Shown here: piece by piece, positions 42,223 to 52,246 of the stretch
Position numbering within the stretch: the first letter of the stretch is position 1
How the letters are laid out: the number at the start of each line of letters is the position of its first letter
Source: Cytophagales bacterium
GTDB taxonomy: Bacteria > Bacteroidota > Bacteroidia > Cytophagales > Spirosomataceae
NCBI GenBank assembly: GCA_013298025.1
Contig: JAAFJE010000016.1
Span: 82,729 to 146,728 of the forward strand
Reading direction: 5' to 3'
Length of the DNA stretch: 64,000 nt
Position numbers and translations under genes: made by a program
The notes under the pieces: model-generated
Told to the model about the DNA's origin: nothing
Database searches by the model: none
Seen by the model: the letters and a program-made list of their open reading frames with translations, nothing else

Positions 42223-44661
42223 TTAACTTCTTCCTTTGCCGCCACCGCCGCCGTCGTTGCCTTCGTTGTGTTGAATAGCAGGTTTGACATCTGTATTGCC
42301 AAAATTATAGGTAAGTGAAAGCCTAAAACGGCGGTTGTCCCAACGATACGTACCTACACTTGTGAGGTTGACGGTTTCTACGGTATTACGCCAATTGTTG
42401 AAATTGAAAGGGTCTTGGACTAAAAATTTAACCGTTACCTTTTTGTTTACTAAAAACTGTTTCAAGCCAAAATCTATGCCTCCTTGGGGCTTAGAGGTTT
42501 GAAATCCCCATGTTTCCCCCGAATTTATCCAGCCTGAAATTTCGCCTGAAAGTGTTTTTGAAAGGGTAAAAGTTTGTTGGATATACGCTCCGCCATAAGG
42601 CTGCTTGATGTCAACATTGGTTTGCTCTCGGCTGTATTGATATACATTGATGCCTCCCCAAAGATTGACATTGGCGTTCCACCATTTTGTGATTTGAAAA
42701 GGAAGAGATGCGTCGATACTCCACCAACCAATTTTACCACTTACGTTTTCTGATGATTCTCGAATAAGCTTTTTGCCTTGAATCAAAGTGCTGTCCACAT
42801 CGTAAACGTCGGTCGAAAACTGATTGACACCCACATAACTCAACGAAAAACTATATTTGTCGAAAAAGGTATTCGAGAGTGTCACCGTATTATTCAGCGA
42901 AGGCAGAATGGTCGGATTGCCCACTACGTAGGTTTGTGGGTAGAAAAAGCGTTGGAAGGTATTGAATACATCGCCGTCGGGTCGATTGATGCGGCGGCTG
43001 TAGCCCAGCGAAATAGCATAATCTTTGGTTACTTTTTGATTGTAAGTCAAGGTTGGGAAAAGATTAAAATACTGTTGGCTCGAAATCGTTTGGTCGTTTA
43101 TATCACTTCCTCGGTTGTCGGTATATTCGCCACGAAGTCCCGCTTGAATACTCACGTTTTTGCTGATTTCTGTATTTAACATAAAATAACCTGCCGCAAT
43201 CGTTTCTCTAAAATGAAAGAACGAACGCATCAAATCGCCATTGGTGCGGAAGTTGTCGTTGAAATCTTTATTAGTACTCGAAAAACTATTTTTTAAACCT
43301 GTTTCAAGCTTTGTTTTCGCCGTCAATTTCTTGGTAAAGTCTAATTTTCCAACTAAAGTTGTGCCTTGTGTTGGGAAATAAATTTGATTGTTGGCAACCG
43401 TGGCGGCTTGGTTGTCGATGGTGGTAGTGGTCGCAAAATGGTCGTTCCAAGTAGAGCGAAGCAAAATTACATCGAAATCTGCTGTCAAAACCGTACCAGC
43501 CGTATCCATATTTTGCCTGAAATGGGTATTAAAAGTATAATTATCGAAGGTAGAAAGCCTATTTCTTCCCATCAAAAGCTGTTGTACGCTTTTGGGCAAT
43601 ACGCTTTTTTGTTCGGTATTACGCTCGAATGGACTTTCTGATAAATTGATTTGTGCCGAAAAACCAAGCGATGTTTTCTTAGAAAAATCATAGTCAAAGC
43701 CAACTTTACCGCTCCAATTGAGAAATTTTCCTTTCCCCAAACTCGTATTGTAGCGTGTTTCGAGTATGTTTTGTTGGTCGTTTGTAAAATATTGGGTTTG
43801 CTCTTCCGAATTATACCATTGGGTGAGTTGTCGGTTGATATTGGCATACAAAACATATTTCTCTCGACGACTATTGACGGTAAAGCCTTGTCCGTTTTTA
43901 GGCAAAGCACCTACATTGCTATAATGGCTGTAGCCATAGTTTAAATCGAGGATATAATTGGTACCAAGCATTTTACCTTTTTTAGTCTTGATATTGATGA
44001 TACCATTCGAGCCAGAAGCATCGTAGCGTGCCGAAGGATTGGCTATTACTTCTATGCTTTCGATGTCGTCGCTTTTGAGCGTTTTTAGGTAAGCAGCTAG
44101 TTGTTCGCTGGTAAGGTAAGTTTTGCGGTCGTCAATCATCACCAAAACGCCTTCTTTTCCTTTGAGTTTGATGGTTTCGCTATTTCGGTCAACTGTTACG
44201 CCAGGGACTTTTTCTAGCAGTTCAAGTCCATTCAGACCGGCGGCGGTAGGGCTTGCCTCCACGTTCATAATCAGCTTATCGCCCGACCTTTCAATCAGTT
44301 GTTTGCGAGCCGTTACTTGTACTTCGGCTAAGGCTTGGGCTTCTGCTTTGAGTGTAATGTCTTCTAAAATCAGGTTTTGGGTAAGCGAAAGGGGCTGCTG
44401 GTATTTTTGAAAACCCACAGCCGTAATTTGTAAGATATACCGATTGGCGGCCAAGGATTCGATACTAAACCGACCATCGGCATCGGCCATATCGCCTTTG
44501 ACAAGCGAGGAATCTTTTACACTCAATACCAATACATTGGCGAAGGCAGCGGCCTGTTTTTTGTCGTCTAGCACTCGCCCTGTTATTTTCAACTGAGCGG
44601 AGGCATAATTTGCGAGAAGTGTAAAGAATACAAGAGAGGTAAGAAGGAGGCGTTTTTTCAT
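42223..44661 (-). CDS. TonB-dependent receptor-like outer-membrane beta-barrel protein (OMP_b-brl_3)
   Basis: The 812-residue protein has a signal (LLLTSLVFFTLLANYASAQ), an N-terminal carboxypeptidase-like regulatory domain (about 22-110, KITGRVLDDKKQAAAFANVLV), a plug-like domain with GVTVDRNSETIKLKG (about 150-250) and a barrel to the end. The tail ends with low-complexity GNDGGGGGKGRS. It belongs to the Bacteroidota outer-membrane beta-barrel family; the substrate is not known. The start ATG is at 44661. No SusD partner is adjacent. Confidence 0.85.
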   Translation of the reverse strand: MKKRLLLTSLVFFTLLANYASAQLKITGRVLDDKKQAAAFANVLVLSVKDSSLVKGDMADADGRFSIESLAANRYILQITAVGFQKYQQPLSLTQNLILEDITLKAEAQALAEVQVTARKQLIERSGDKLIMNVEASPTAAGLNGLELLEKVPGVTVDRNSETIKLKGKEGVLVMIDDRKTYLTSEQLAAYLKTLKSDDIESIEVIANPSARYDASGSNGIINIKTKKGKMLGTNYILDLNYGYSHYSNVGALPKNGQGFTVNSRREKYVLYANINRQLTQWYNSEEQTQYFTNDQQNILETRYNTSLGKGKFLNWSGKVGFDYDFSKKTSLGFSAQINLSESPFERNTEQKSVLPKSVQQLLMGRNRLSTFDNYTFNTHFRQNMDTAGTVLTADFDVILLRSTWNDHFATTTTIDNQAATVANNQIYFPTQGTTLVGKLDFTKKLTAKTKLETGLKNSFSSTNKDFNDNFRTNGDLMRSFFHFRETIAAGYFMLNTEISKNVSIQAGLRGEYTDNRGSDINDQTISSQQYFNLFPTLTYNQKVTKDYAISLGYSRRINRPDGDVFNTFQRFFYPQTYVVGNPTILPSLNNTVTLSNTFFDKYSFSLSYVGVNQFSTDVYDVDSTLIQGKKLIRESSENVSGKIGWWSIDASLPFQITKWWNANVNLWGGINVYQYSREQTNVDIKQPYGGAYIQQTFTLSKTLSGEISGWINSGETWGFQTSKPQGGIDFGLKQFLVNKKVTVKFLVQDPFNFNNWRNTVETVNLTSVGTYRWDNRRFRLSLTYNFGNTDVKPAIQHNEGNDGGGGGKGRS

Positions 44662-44737
44662 AACGAGTTTTTAGTTTTCAAAAACAAGGATGAAAAAACA
44701 CCAAGGAAAGTTGCACCGCATCAAAACTTTTCATTGT

Positions 44738-44776
44738 ACAACAAGGGTTTTGACTTATACTAAAAACCCTTGTTGT
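44738..44776 (-). terminator. Terminator-like hairpin after aroA
   Basis: ACAACAAGGGTTTT (44738-44751) pairs with 44763-44776 (14 bp). It lies between aroA and the start of the receptor-like gene. A U-tract is not clear. Confidence 0.6.
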
Positions 44777-44788
44777 GCAATTGAAACA

Positions 44789-46033
44789 TTAGCAGGCGGT
44801 TATGTTTGGTACGATAACTGACAAGTGATTCCAGAAGCTTGGGTACGATTTCACTACTACGTCGGGTTCTTCGATAATTACCTCTTCTACCAAGGCCAAA
44901 GGGGCGAATGCCATCGCCATGCGGTGGTCGTCGTAGGTATGTACCGAAATAGGAGCTGCTACCCGTGCTACGGCATTGGGACTGAGCAAATATTTGTGAT
45001 TGGCTTCTACTTCTACCAAGGTAGCTCCTAATTTGCGGAGTTCTTCTTGCAAAGCAAAAACACGGTCGGTTTCTTTTACTTTCAACGATTCGATGCCTGT
45101 GAGGGTCAATGGAATATTTTTGGCTGCTGCTACTACGCAGATGGTTTGAGCCAAATCAGGACAATTGGTAAAGTCCCAACTCAATTCTTTTGCCGCAGGA
45201 ATTTTAGTCAATAAAAAGCCTTTTCCTGTGTAAGTAGATTCGACACCTAAATGACGCATGATGTCGGTGACAACCGAATCGCCTTGAAGTGAGTTTTCTT
45301 TTAAACCCAACAATTCTACCGAAGCATCTTCGTGTGCCGACAACGCCACCACCGAAAACCAATAACTTGCACCCGACCAATCAGACTCTACAGCGTAAGG
45401 AATAGCCTGATACGCTTGTGGTGCTACCGTGATGGTTTTGTTGTCCCAGTCGGCTGCTACCGTTACGCCAAAAGCTTCCATTTGCTTGAGCGTCATTTCG
45501 ATGTACGGCTTAGAGCCAAGCTCACCAGTGATGGTCAGCACCAAGCCTTCGGGCAATAAAGGGGCAACCATCAACAAAGCCGAAATATATTGCGAGCTTA
45601 CATCACCACGAATCGCCAGTTGGTTATTTCCTTGGTAGCGAAAGCCCTTGAGTTGTAGCGGAGGATAGCCCGCTTCTTGCACGTAGTCGATTTCAGCACC
45701 CAAGGCTTGCAAGGCATCTACCAAAATTCCGATAGGACGTTGGCACATCCGAGGCGTGCCTGTCATGGTTTTGGTTTGTCCAGTTACAGCAAAATAGGCC
45801 GTAAGAAAACGCATGGTTGTTCCCGCATCAATCACATCGGCAACGGCATCGTCAGAAGCCAGTAGTCGCATCATGGTTTGGGTATCACGGGCTTCGGCCA
45901 GGTTAGATAAATTATCAGTGCCACCAGCCAACGCATTGATAATCAAAGCTCTGTTCGACTCTGACTTGGAAGAAGGCAAAGGAATTTCCGTTTGGAAAGA
46001 CGCTTGTACTTTAGGAAGAAATAGCTTTTTCAA
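44789..46033 (-). CDS. aroA: 3-phosphoshikimate 1-carboxyvinyltransferase (EPSP synthase)
   Basis: The 414-residue enzyme has PLPSSKSESNRALIINALA (PEP/shikimate loop), DAGTTMRFLTAYFA, GTPRMCQRPIGILVDALQ and YDDHRMAMAFAPLAL. It is the penultimate enzyme of the chorismate pathway, joining PEP to shikimate-3-phosphate. The length is normal for Bacteroidota. It stands alone. Confidence 0.95.
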   Translation of the reverse strand: MKKLFLPKVQASFQTEIPLPSSKSESNRALIINALAGGTDNLSNLAEARDTQTMMRLLASDDAVADVIDAGTTMRFLTAYFAVTGQTKTMTGTPRMCQRPIGILVDALQALGAEIDYVQEAGYPPLQLKGFRYQGNNQLAIRGDVSSQYISALLMVAPLLPEGLVLTITGELGSKPYIEMTLKQMEAFGVTVAADWDNKTITVAPQAYQAIPYAVESDWSGASYWFSVVALSAHEDASVELLGLKENSLQGDSVVTDIMRHLGVESTYTGKGFLLTKIPAAKELSWDFTNCPDLAQTICVVAAAKNIPLTLTGIESLKVKETDRVFALQEELRKLGATLVEVEANHKYLLSPNAVARVAAPISVHTYDDHRMAMAFAPLALVEEVIIEEPDVVVKSYPSFWNHLSVIVPNITAC

Positions 46034-46233
46034 GATTGAATTTTCTGGTTAAAACGCTGTCAACAAAAAACTTATGCAAGTTTTTTATTTATTAAACTAC
46101 AAAATTAACTAAGAATCAAAGCTTTTTCTACCAAAAGACATTTTTTTTACGTGTAGCAAAAGAATCAAGACAAAGTATTGACCCGATATTAAAGGAGGCT
46201 AAACGTGTTTATTTGCATGGTCATACGCCATAA

Positions 46234-46270
46234 AAAAGCCATGCAAGTGGGTTACACCTGCATGGCTTTT
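46234..46270. terminator. Terminator-like hairpin downstream of the lipoprotein gene
   Basis: AAAAGCCATGCA (46234-46245) pairs with TGCATGGCTTTT (46259-46270), with inner pairs in the loop. T-tracts or A-tracts serve both strands. It ends the lipoprotein gene transcript on the minus strand. Confidence 0.75.
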
Positions 46271-46289
46271 ATTGGATATTATCGGGCAA

Positions 46290-46829
46290 CTAATTAGCAA
46301 AAAGTACTACGGGTTTGGTTTGTACTACATTGCTTTTGTTTAAGGCCCTGTCGAGAATCCACACATCGAAGTAAACGGTATCTTTTTTACCTGTAAGATA
46401 AGGATAGCCTTTGAAGTTTTGGTAATCGAAGGTAAGTCCGTAGTCCATTGTTCCTTCAATAGGCCCTGCCGCACCTTCTTTCAAACGCACGGGCATATTG
46501 GCACCAATGGGCGTTGTAGGCGTTGATTTGAGGAATGTACCATTTTTTCTTACGTACAAATTTACCACAAAACTTTGTGCATTAGGAGGCTGAATTTTGG
46601 TTAAATCGGCTTGTGTAAAGCCCAAATCGCCATCGCCATCTTGAAAATCAATGGTAATAATCACAGAATCTCTTTTGGTAATATTACCTAATAAGTCGCT
46701 AGAATTTTTGGTGACAACCGAAGCATCTTTGAAGCCAATCAATGGTTTTAGATCGAAAGTAGGCTCGGTCATACAAGCGGCCAATCCTACCAGACATCCA
46801 ATGAAAACAAGTATTTTTTTCGCTAACAT
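46290..46829 (-). CDS. Hypothetical lipoprotein
   Basis: The ATG at 46829 gives MLAKKILVFIGCLVGLAACMTEP, a lipoprotein signal with Cys of the lipobox (LAAC, about residue 19), 179 residues in total. The mature part contains DFQDGDGDLGFTQADL, an Asp-rich segment that could bind Ca. The family is common in Bacteroidota as uncharacterised lipoproteins; no function can be assigned. The longer frame start at 46841 (MLDD) is less likely. Confidence 0.75.
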   Translation of the reverse strand: MLAKKILVFIGCLVGLAACMTEPTFDLKPLIGFKDASVVTKNSSDLLGNITKRDSVIITIDFQDGDGDLGFTQADLTKIQPPNAQSFVVNLYVRKNGTFLKSTPTTPIGANMPVRLKEGAAGPIEGTMDYGLTFDYQNFKGYPYLTGKKDTVYFDVWILDRALNKSNVVQTKPVVLFAN

Positions 46830-47103
46830 ATCATCTAACATTATAAAAATTATATTTAAAATCTAACGCTAAGTAACAATGCAGCACGGTGAATTGCCAA
46901 TTGTGAGTTAGTGATTTGTTTTAATCAAAATTAAATTTGCACGATTACTTACCGTATTTTATTTGATGCCAAAGCAATGGCTTAAAATTTATTCATGAAA
47001 CGAAAGCAGTCGCATAAATGTTGTACTTTCATCTATTGCGTGCTGTAAAGTTAATCATTTGGACTAATTTTGTTGTCTGAATCCCCAATATCCTGTAAAA
47101 CTT

Positions 47104-48129
47104 ATGTATTCTTCTTTGGCTGATACCTTAAAAAAACGGGTGTTATCGGTCGATGCTCATAGCTTTGAAGCATTGGCTTTAGACGTATTTCGCTATCAAG
47201 CTACCCATAATCAGGTGTATAAACAATACCTTGCGTGTTTGGGTACAAGTGTCGCACAAGTGACGCAACTGACCGATATTCCTTTTTTACCAATAGAATT
47301 TTTCAAAACCCAAACCGTTGTGTCGGGTCATGCCGAGGCATCGGTGGTGTTTGAAAGTAGTGGTACAACGGGGCAACAAACAAGCAAACATTTCGTCAAA
47401 GACCCAGCTTTTTATCTAAAGGTTGCAACGCAAATTTTTGAAAAATTTTATGGAAGCCTAACAGATTTCCAAATTGTAGCCTTGCTTCCATCGTATCTCG
47501 AACGCAGCAACTCCTCGTTGGTGTATATGGTACAGCATTTTATTGAGCAAAGTGGGCATACAGGCTCGGGGTTCTATTTGCATGAATACGCTTCGCTAAG
47601 AGCAAATTTATACCAAAGTTTACAGCAAAATCCACAGCAAAAAATCTTGCTGATAGGCGTTACGTTTGGTTTACTCGACTTGGTAGAATCGGACTTAGAC
47701 TTTGGTTTTTTACAAGAATTTTCCCAAGTAATCGTCATGGAAACAGGTGGCATGAAAGGTCGCCGCAAAGAAATGATTCGGGAAGAAGTACACGCCATTT
47801 TGTGTGCAGGCTTGCACGTGCCGAGCATTCACTCGGAATATGGCATGACAGAATTGCTTTCGCAAGGCTATTCGCAAGGCGAAGGCATTTTTACCCTGCC
47901 CGACTCTATGCGTATCATGCTCAGAGATGTAAACGACCCTTTTGGTTGGCTCAATAATCCAAGTCGTTCGGGTGGCATCAATGTCATCGACCTCGCCAAT
48001 GTGGACTCTTGTGCTTTTATCGAAACCAAAGATTTAGGGGCTTTTGTGCCAGACCAAGCAGGGGCTTTCAGGATTTTAGGACGCTTTGACAACGCCGATA
48101 TTCGAGGCTGCAACCTCATGATTCAATAG
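47104..48129 (+). CDS. LuxE-like acyl-protein synthetase/acyltransferase family protein
   Basis: The 341-residue protein has VFESSGTTGQQTSKHFVKD (AMP-binding loop, about 80-100), LPSYLERSNSSLVYMVQHFI and VIVMETGGMKGRRKEMIREE, the LuxE family features. It activates acyl groups, possibly as an acyl-adenylate, for transfer. In Bacteroidota such genes are often single and of unknown role. It is convergent with moaE with no room for a terminator. Confidence 0.8.
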   Translation: MYSSLADTLKKRVLSVDAHSFEALALDVFRYQATHNQVYKQYLACLGTSVAQVTQLTDIPFLPIEFFKTQTVVSGHAEASVVFESSGTTGQQTSKHFVKDPAFYLKVATQIFEKFYGSLTDFQIVALLPSYLERSNSSLVYMVQHFIEQSGHTGSGFYLHEYASLRANLYQSLQQNPQQKILLIGVTFGLLDLVESDLDFGFLQEFSQVIVMETGGMKGRRKEMIREEVHAILCAGLHVPSIHSEYGMTELLSQGYSQGEGIFTLPDSMRIMLRDVNDPFGWLNNPSRSGGINVIDLANVDSCAFIETKDLGAFVPDQAGAFRILGRFDNADIRGCNLMIQ

Positions 48130-48130
48130 C

Positions 48131-48541
48131 CTAAGCATGGGCTTCGAGCCATTCTTCGCCAGTGTCATATACCTCTTTTTTCCAAATAGGTACTACCTTT
48201 TTTAGCTCGTCGATGAGCCATTTGCAGGCTTCAAAAGCATCGGCTCGGTGAGGCGTTGAAACGGCTATCACCACAGGAATATCACCAATGTTGAGCTCGC
48301 CCTTGCGGTGTACCATCGCCACTTTTTCAATATCCCATCGTTCTTTTGCTTGATTGACAAGCTCTTGCATTTTTTTTTCGGCCATTGCGTCATACGTTTC
48401 AAATGCCAAACGCACAACCGATTTCGACAAATTATGGTTGCGAACCGTACCAATAAATACATCTATCGCACCTGCACGCTCCGACTGTACAAAAGCAATA
48501 CAGGCTTGTACATCAATGGGTTTATCTGTTATTTTTATCAT
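48131..48541 (-). CDS. moaE: Molybdopterin synthase catalytic subunit MoaE
   Basis: The 136-residue protein contains GAIDVFIGTVRNHNLSK (start of the MoaE fold), YDAMAEKKMQELV, MVHRKGELNIGDI and CKWLIDELKKVVPIWKKEVY with the catalytic Lys region. It inserts sulfur into precursor Z together with MoaD. It follows folA by 30 bp and is likely cotranscribed. Confidence 0.92.
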   Translation of the reverse strand: MIKITDKPIDVQACIAFVQSERAGAIDVFIGTVRNHNLSKSVVRLAFETYDAMAEKKMQELVNQAKERWDIEKVAMVHRKGELNIGDIPVVIAVSTPHRADAFEACKWLIDELKKVVPIWKKEVYDTGEEWLEAHA

Positions 48542-48571
48542 AATCTTTGTGGATTAAAAGGCTTCGTTCTT

Positions 48572-49069
48572 TCAATGTACTATTTTTTCATACGTTACAA
48601 AATCAAAAGCATAGCGGTGTTTTTCGTCTGGTAAATGTTGTACACGGCTCTTTTCCTGCCAAGTATCTTTGGTTAAAGTAGGAAAAAAAGCATCGCCTTC
48701 AAACGACGCTTGCACTTCTGTTTGATATACACAATCGGCTACAGGCAATGCCAAGCGATAAATTTCTGCTCCCCCAATCACAAAGGCTTCTTCCGATTCA
48801 AGCTGTTGGGCTTGGGCAATAGCTTCTGCCAACGAACCAACTGTGATACAGCCAGTTATTTGTAAATCAGGATTACGAGAAATCACGATAGAAGTACGAT
48901 TGGGCAATGGTTTTCCTATCGAATCGAAGGTTTTACGCCCCATAATAATCACATGACCCGACGTAAGTCTTTTGAACATTTTCAAATCTTCGGGCAAATG
49001 CCAAATTAATTGGTTGTCTTTTCCAATTACCCCATTTTGGGCTACAGCAACGATAAGAGATATTTTCAA
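48572..49069 (-). CDS. folA: Dihydrofolate reductase
   Basis: The 165-residue enzyme begins MKISLIVAVAQNGVIGKDNQL, then WHLPEDLKMFKRLTSGHVIIMGRKTFDSIGKPLP, the substrate- and NADPH-binding core. It reduces dihydrofolate to tetrahydrofolate. The length is normal. It is the first gene of a folA-moaE transcript. Confidence 0.95.
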   Translation of the reverse strand: MKISLIVAVAQNGVIGKDNQLIWHLPEDLKMFKRLTSGHVIIMGRKTFDSIGKPLPNRTSIVISRNPDLQITGCITVGSLAEAIAQAQQLESEEAFVIGGAEIYRLALPVADCVYQTEVQASFEGDAFFPTLTKDTWQEKSRVQHLPDEKHRYAFDFVTYEKIVH

Positions 49070-49168
49070 GGATTTAAGAATTTTTCGACAAAGTTAGAGC
49101 GAATCTTGTTAACGAGGAACGAATCAACACAAAATCATCTAAATAAAGACAAAAACCTCTGGTGATAT

Positions 49169-49201
49169 TTTGTAAATACAAGACATACGCTGTTATCTTT
49201 G
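49169..49201 (+). promoter_or_regulatory. Promoter of the CDGKC protein/TonB receptor cluster
   Basis: TTTG (49169-49172) and TATCTTTG (49194-49201) are 21 nt apart. The start of transcription would fall at about 49207, close to the first gene start (49215). Confidence 0.6.
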
Positions 49202-49214
49202 TGAAAAAATTACA

Positions 49215-49607
49215 TTGCGGTTGAATAAAAAACTACAAATAGGAGCGTTAATCATGGCTATTGTCCTTACCATAAGGATGTTGGCTATTCCTTTGTTGTA
49301 TGTCGATTATCAACTTCGGAAAGATTACATCGTTAATAACCTTTGCGAAAACCGTTTGCGTCCACAAATGCACTGCGATGGAAAATGCTATTTAGCCAAA
49401 AAAATCGCTGCAACCGAACATCGTGATGTAACAGAAAAAGGCATTGCCTTTGCTCGCTTGTTGTTTGAACTTCCTTATTACGAAGCTATTCAAGCAAAAA
49501 TCCACTTCGATTTTATTCCTGAACTACATCAAGCTATTGTTCCTCCTTATCTTGTGGGGTATTTTTCTGAATATACCTCCTCGCATTTTCAGCCTCCTCA
49601 AGCGTAA
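49215..49607 (+). CDS. Small membrane protein with CxxxC metal-site motif
   Basis: Non-ATG start TTG at 49215 (or TTG 49221); the first ATG is at 49254. The 130-residue protein has an N-terminal hydrophobic helix (IGALIMAIVLTIRMLAIPLL, about 9-28) and a short mature part with NNLCENRLRPQMHCDGKCYLAKKI. The Cys spacing in CDGKCYL suggests copper or iron binding or redox activity. In Bacteroidota such genes precede TonB receptors and PepSY proteins. It is the likely first gene of a metal-uptake cluster. Confidence 0.65.
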   Translation: MRLNKKLQIGALIMAIVLTIRMLAIPLLYVDYQLRKDYIVNNLCENRLRPQMHCDGKCYLAKKIAATEHRDVTEKGIAFARLLFELPYYEAIQAKIHFDFIPELHQAIVPPYLVGYFSEYTSSHFQPPQA

Positions 49608-49822
49608 TATCTTTTTGGTAAAAATTAGGTGATTGCATGGAATACCCTTGCATATTTACGCACGTACTTTCCCAAACAAAAACCTAAAAAATCAGGCACG
49701 AATCAAGACGCTCGTACCTGATTGCACTCTTTTCTATCACAAGGCTAAGGACTATAGGTTTACGAAAAATCCGTAGCCACAAGAGCCTGTAACATTACCA
49801 ACCTTAAAGATATTATACTAAA

Positions 49823-52177
49823 ATGAATTTTTTGAAATTTTTTATCGCATTGCTCGCTTGCACTGCGTCAAACCTCGTTTATGGACAATTTTCAGGGAAG
49901 ATTTTTGACAGCAGTACCAAAGAGCCTATTGTAGGCGTATCAGTAAAAGTAGCCCAGAGCAACCAAGGCACAACCACCAATACCAATGGCGTATTCAGCT
50001 TGGCCTCCGCAGCAAAAACCTTAGAAGTAACCGTATCGAGCATTGGTTTTCAAACCCAACAGTTGACCCTCCAAGCAGGAACGCCTGCCACGATAGCCCT
50101 TCTGCCAGCCGTTGAAAACCTCCAACAAATTGTAGTAACAGCCAATCGAGAAGCTGGTTTACGCACCCAAGCACCCATCGCCATCGCCAAACTTACGTCC
50201 AGAATGATTGACGAAGCCAAGCCAACGGCGATGTATGAACTCGTCAACAAAGTGTCGGGAGCAATGATGGTCAACCTTGGAAACGAACAACACTCGATGG
50301 CCATCCGCCAGCCCATGACAACCAACGCCTACTTTTTGTACATGGAAGATGGCGTGCCTATCAGACCAATGGGCGTTTTCAACCATAATTCTATTTTGGA
50401 ATTTAACCAATTTGCCATCAGTTCGATAGAAGTAGTAAAAGGCCCTGTGTCGTCGATTTATGGCCCAGAAGCCGTTGGCGGAGCAATCAATTTTATTACG
50501 CATCGCCCTACGGCTGTGCCTACCGCCAAATTGGGCGTACAATTCGACCAATGGGGCTACCGCCGTGTGCAATATGGTGCAGGAGCTACCGCAGGAAAGT
50601 TGGGTGTATATATAGGTGGTTTTTTCTCTGACCAAAAAAACTCTTGGATGGCGAGTTCTGATTATGACAAAACATCGTTTAACGGTCGAGTAGAATACCT
50701 ATTAAAACCTAGCACAAGACTTACCGCTACGTATTCGTACAACAACTACTATTCACAAATGAGTGGTAGTGCCGATAGTACAGCGTTTTTCAACAGACAA
50801 TATGTTGGTACATCAGACTTTACTTACCGTAAAGCTTTCTCGGTACGCAGCCGTATCACTTTAGACCACCAATGGAAAGACGGTTCGAGCAGCTTTGTTA
50901 CTTTATTTTACCGCAACAACAGACACGGACAGAACCCTTCTTACTCCATTTCTTGGAGAACGCCCAATACAACCGCATCGGGGCAAGTCAATTCCAACAA
51001 CTTTTCAAGTACGGGCATCATCGCACAGCATACCCAAAAACTTCCTTTCTGGCAATCGAAAATTGTGGTAGGAACAACGCTCGATTTTTCTCCAAACGAC
51101 TATTGGGCTTACTATGTGAAGCTATCGGCACAATTGCGTGCAGATAAAAAATCGGTAGAAAAATATGCCATTTTACAAGAACGCCCCGACTCATTGTTGA
51201 CTAGCTACAAAGCCGATATTAAAAATGTAGGGGCATACATCCAATACGATTTCGAGCCTATACACAACTTACACTTCTCGGCTGGGGTACGCTACGACCG
51301 TATGTCGTTTGATTATGTAAACAACCTCGACAAAAACACCGCCACCAATAGCGGTTCAAAAGAATACAGCCAACTTACGCCAAAAATTGGGTTGACCTAC
51401 AACCTTGGCAATGGCAAAGGACTTTATGCCAATTATTCTAAAGGCTTTTCGCCTCCGGGGCTTACGGCAGTTTTCCGTAAAAGAACGACGCAGGCCGCCA
51501 ATGGCGATTGGTTTTACTACAATATCCAACCTGCCACTTTCGACAACAGCGAAATTGGTGGCTGGGCTTCCTTGTACCAAAACAAAGTGTATGTCGATGT
51601 AGCGTATTATCAGATGATTGGTAAAAACGAATTGCTCAGTATTCGTCAGCCTGACAACTCTTTCGACTATCAATCTGCTGGAAAAACGCTTCATCGAGGC
51701 ATTGAATTTGGCTTAACCTACAAGCCTTCTAGCCAGTTTTTCTTCCGTTTGGGTGGTACAAATTCGATTCACCGCTTTGAGGAGTTTGTCTTGAGCCAAA
51801 GAGCTACCGATGCCGTAAAAGACGTAAACGGCAAAGATATGCCAAGTGCCCCAAGATGGATTTGGAACACCGAGTTGAGTTTTTATCCGAAAGCCATCAA
51901 AGATTTTAGAGTAGCCGTAGAATGGCAACACGTAAGTAGCTGGTACCAAAATCAGGTAAATACCATTTCGTATCCTGGTTATGATGTGTTGAATGCACGT
52001 ATTGGCTACAAAATATACGGGGTCGAAATTTTTAGTAATATCCTCAACTTAACCGATGCCTTGTATGCCTACAATGCCAGCAGAGGCAACGCCGCAACCG
52101 ATGCCAGTAGCTACACGCCTGCCGCACCACGCACGTTTGTGTTTGGCTTACAGTACAATTTTGTAGGAAAAAAATAA
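49823..52177 (+). CDS. TonB-dependent receptor
   Basis: The 784-residue protein has a signal (FLKFFIALLACTASNLVYGQ), a CarboxypepD_reg-like domain (FSGKIFDSSTKEPIVGVSVKV, about 22-105), a plug (about 115-230, with VEVVKGPVSSIYGPEAVGGAI) and a barrel ending in FVFGLQYNFVGKK. It takes up a substrate, probably a metal chelate, given the PepSY protein downstream and the CDGKC protein upstream. It lies 215 bp after the CDGKC gene. Confidence 0.88.
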   Translation: MNFLKFFIALLACTASNLVYGQFSGKIFDSSTKEPIVGVSVKVAQSNQGTTTNTNGVFSLASAAKTLEVTVSSIGFQTQQLTLQAGTPATIALLPAVENLQQIVVTANREAGLRTQAPIAIAKLTSRMIDEAKPTAMYELVNKVSGAMMVNLGNEQHSMAIRQPMTTNAYFLYMEDGVPIRPMGVFNHNSILEFNQFAISSIEVVKGPVSSIYGPEAVGGAINFITHRPTAVPTAKLGVQFDQWGYRRVQYGAGATAGKLGVYIGGFFSDQKNSWMASSDYDKTSFNGRVEYLLKPSTRLTATYSYNNYYSQMSGSADSTAFFNRQYVGTSDFTYRKAFSVRSRITLDHQWKDGSSSFVTLFYRNNRHGQNPSYSISWRTPNTTASGQVNSNNFSSTGIIAQHTQKLPFWQSKIVVGTTLDFSPNDYWAYYVKLSAQLRADKKSVEKYAILQERPDSLLTSYKADIKNVGAYIQYDFEPIHNLHFSAGVRYDRMSFDYVNNLDKNTATNSGSKEYSQLTPKIGLTYNLGNGKGLYANYSKGFSPPGLTAVFRKRTTQAANGDWFYYNIQPATFDNSEIGGWASLYQNKVYVDVAYYQMIGKNELLSIRQPDNSFDYQSAGKTLHRGIEFGLTYKPSSQFFFRLGGTNSIHRFEEFVLSQRATDAVKDVNGKDMPSAPRWIWNTELSFYPKAIKDFRVAVEWQHVSSWYQNQVNTISYPGYDVLNARIGYKIYGVEIFSNILNLTDALYAYNASRGNAATDASSYTPAAPRTFVFGLQYNFVGKK

Positions 52178-52181
52178 ACTC

Positions 52182-52223
52182 CGTCAGGGATTACGGAAGC
52201 CCATGTAAGCCGTAATCCCGACG
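52182..52223 (+). other. Hairpin between the receptor and PepSY genes
   Basis: CGTC-GGGATTACGG pairs with CCGTAATCCC-GACG (10 bp core at 52187-52196 with 52210-52219, plus outer pairs across a bulge). There is no U-tract; it may be a partial terminator or an mRNA-stability element. Confidence 0.5.
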
Positions 52224-52246
52224 CATTCATCCATAAATTTTCAAAA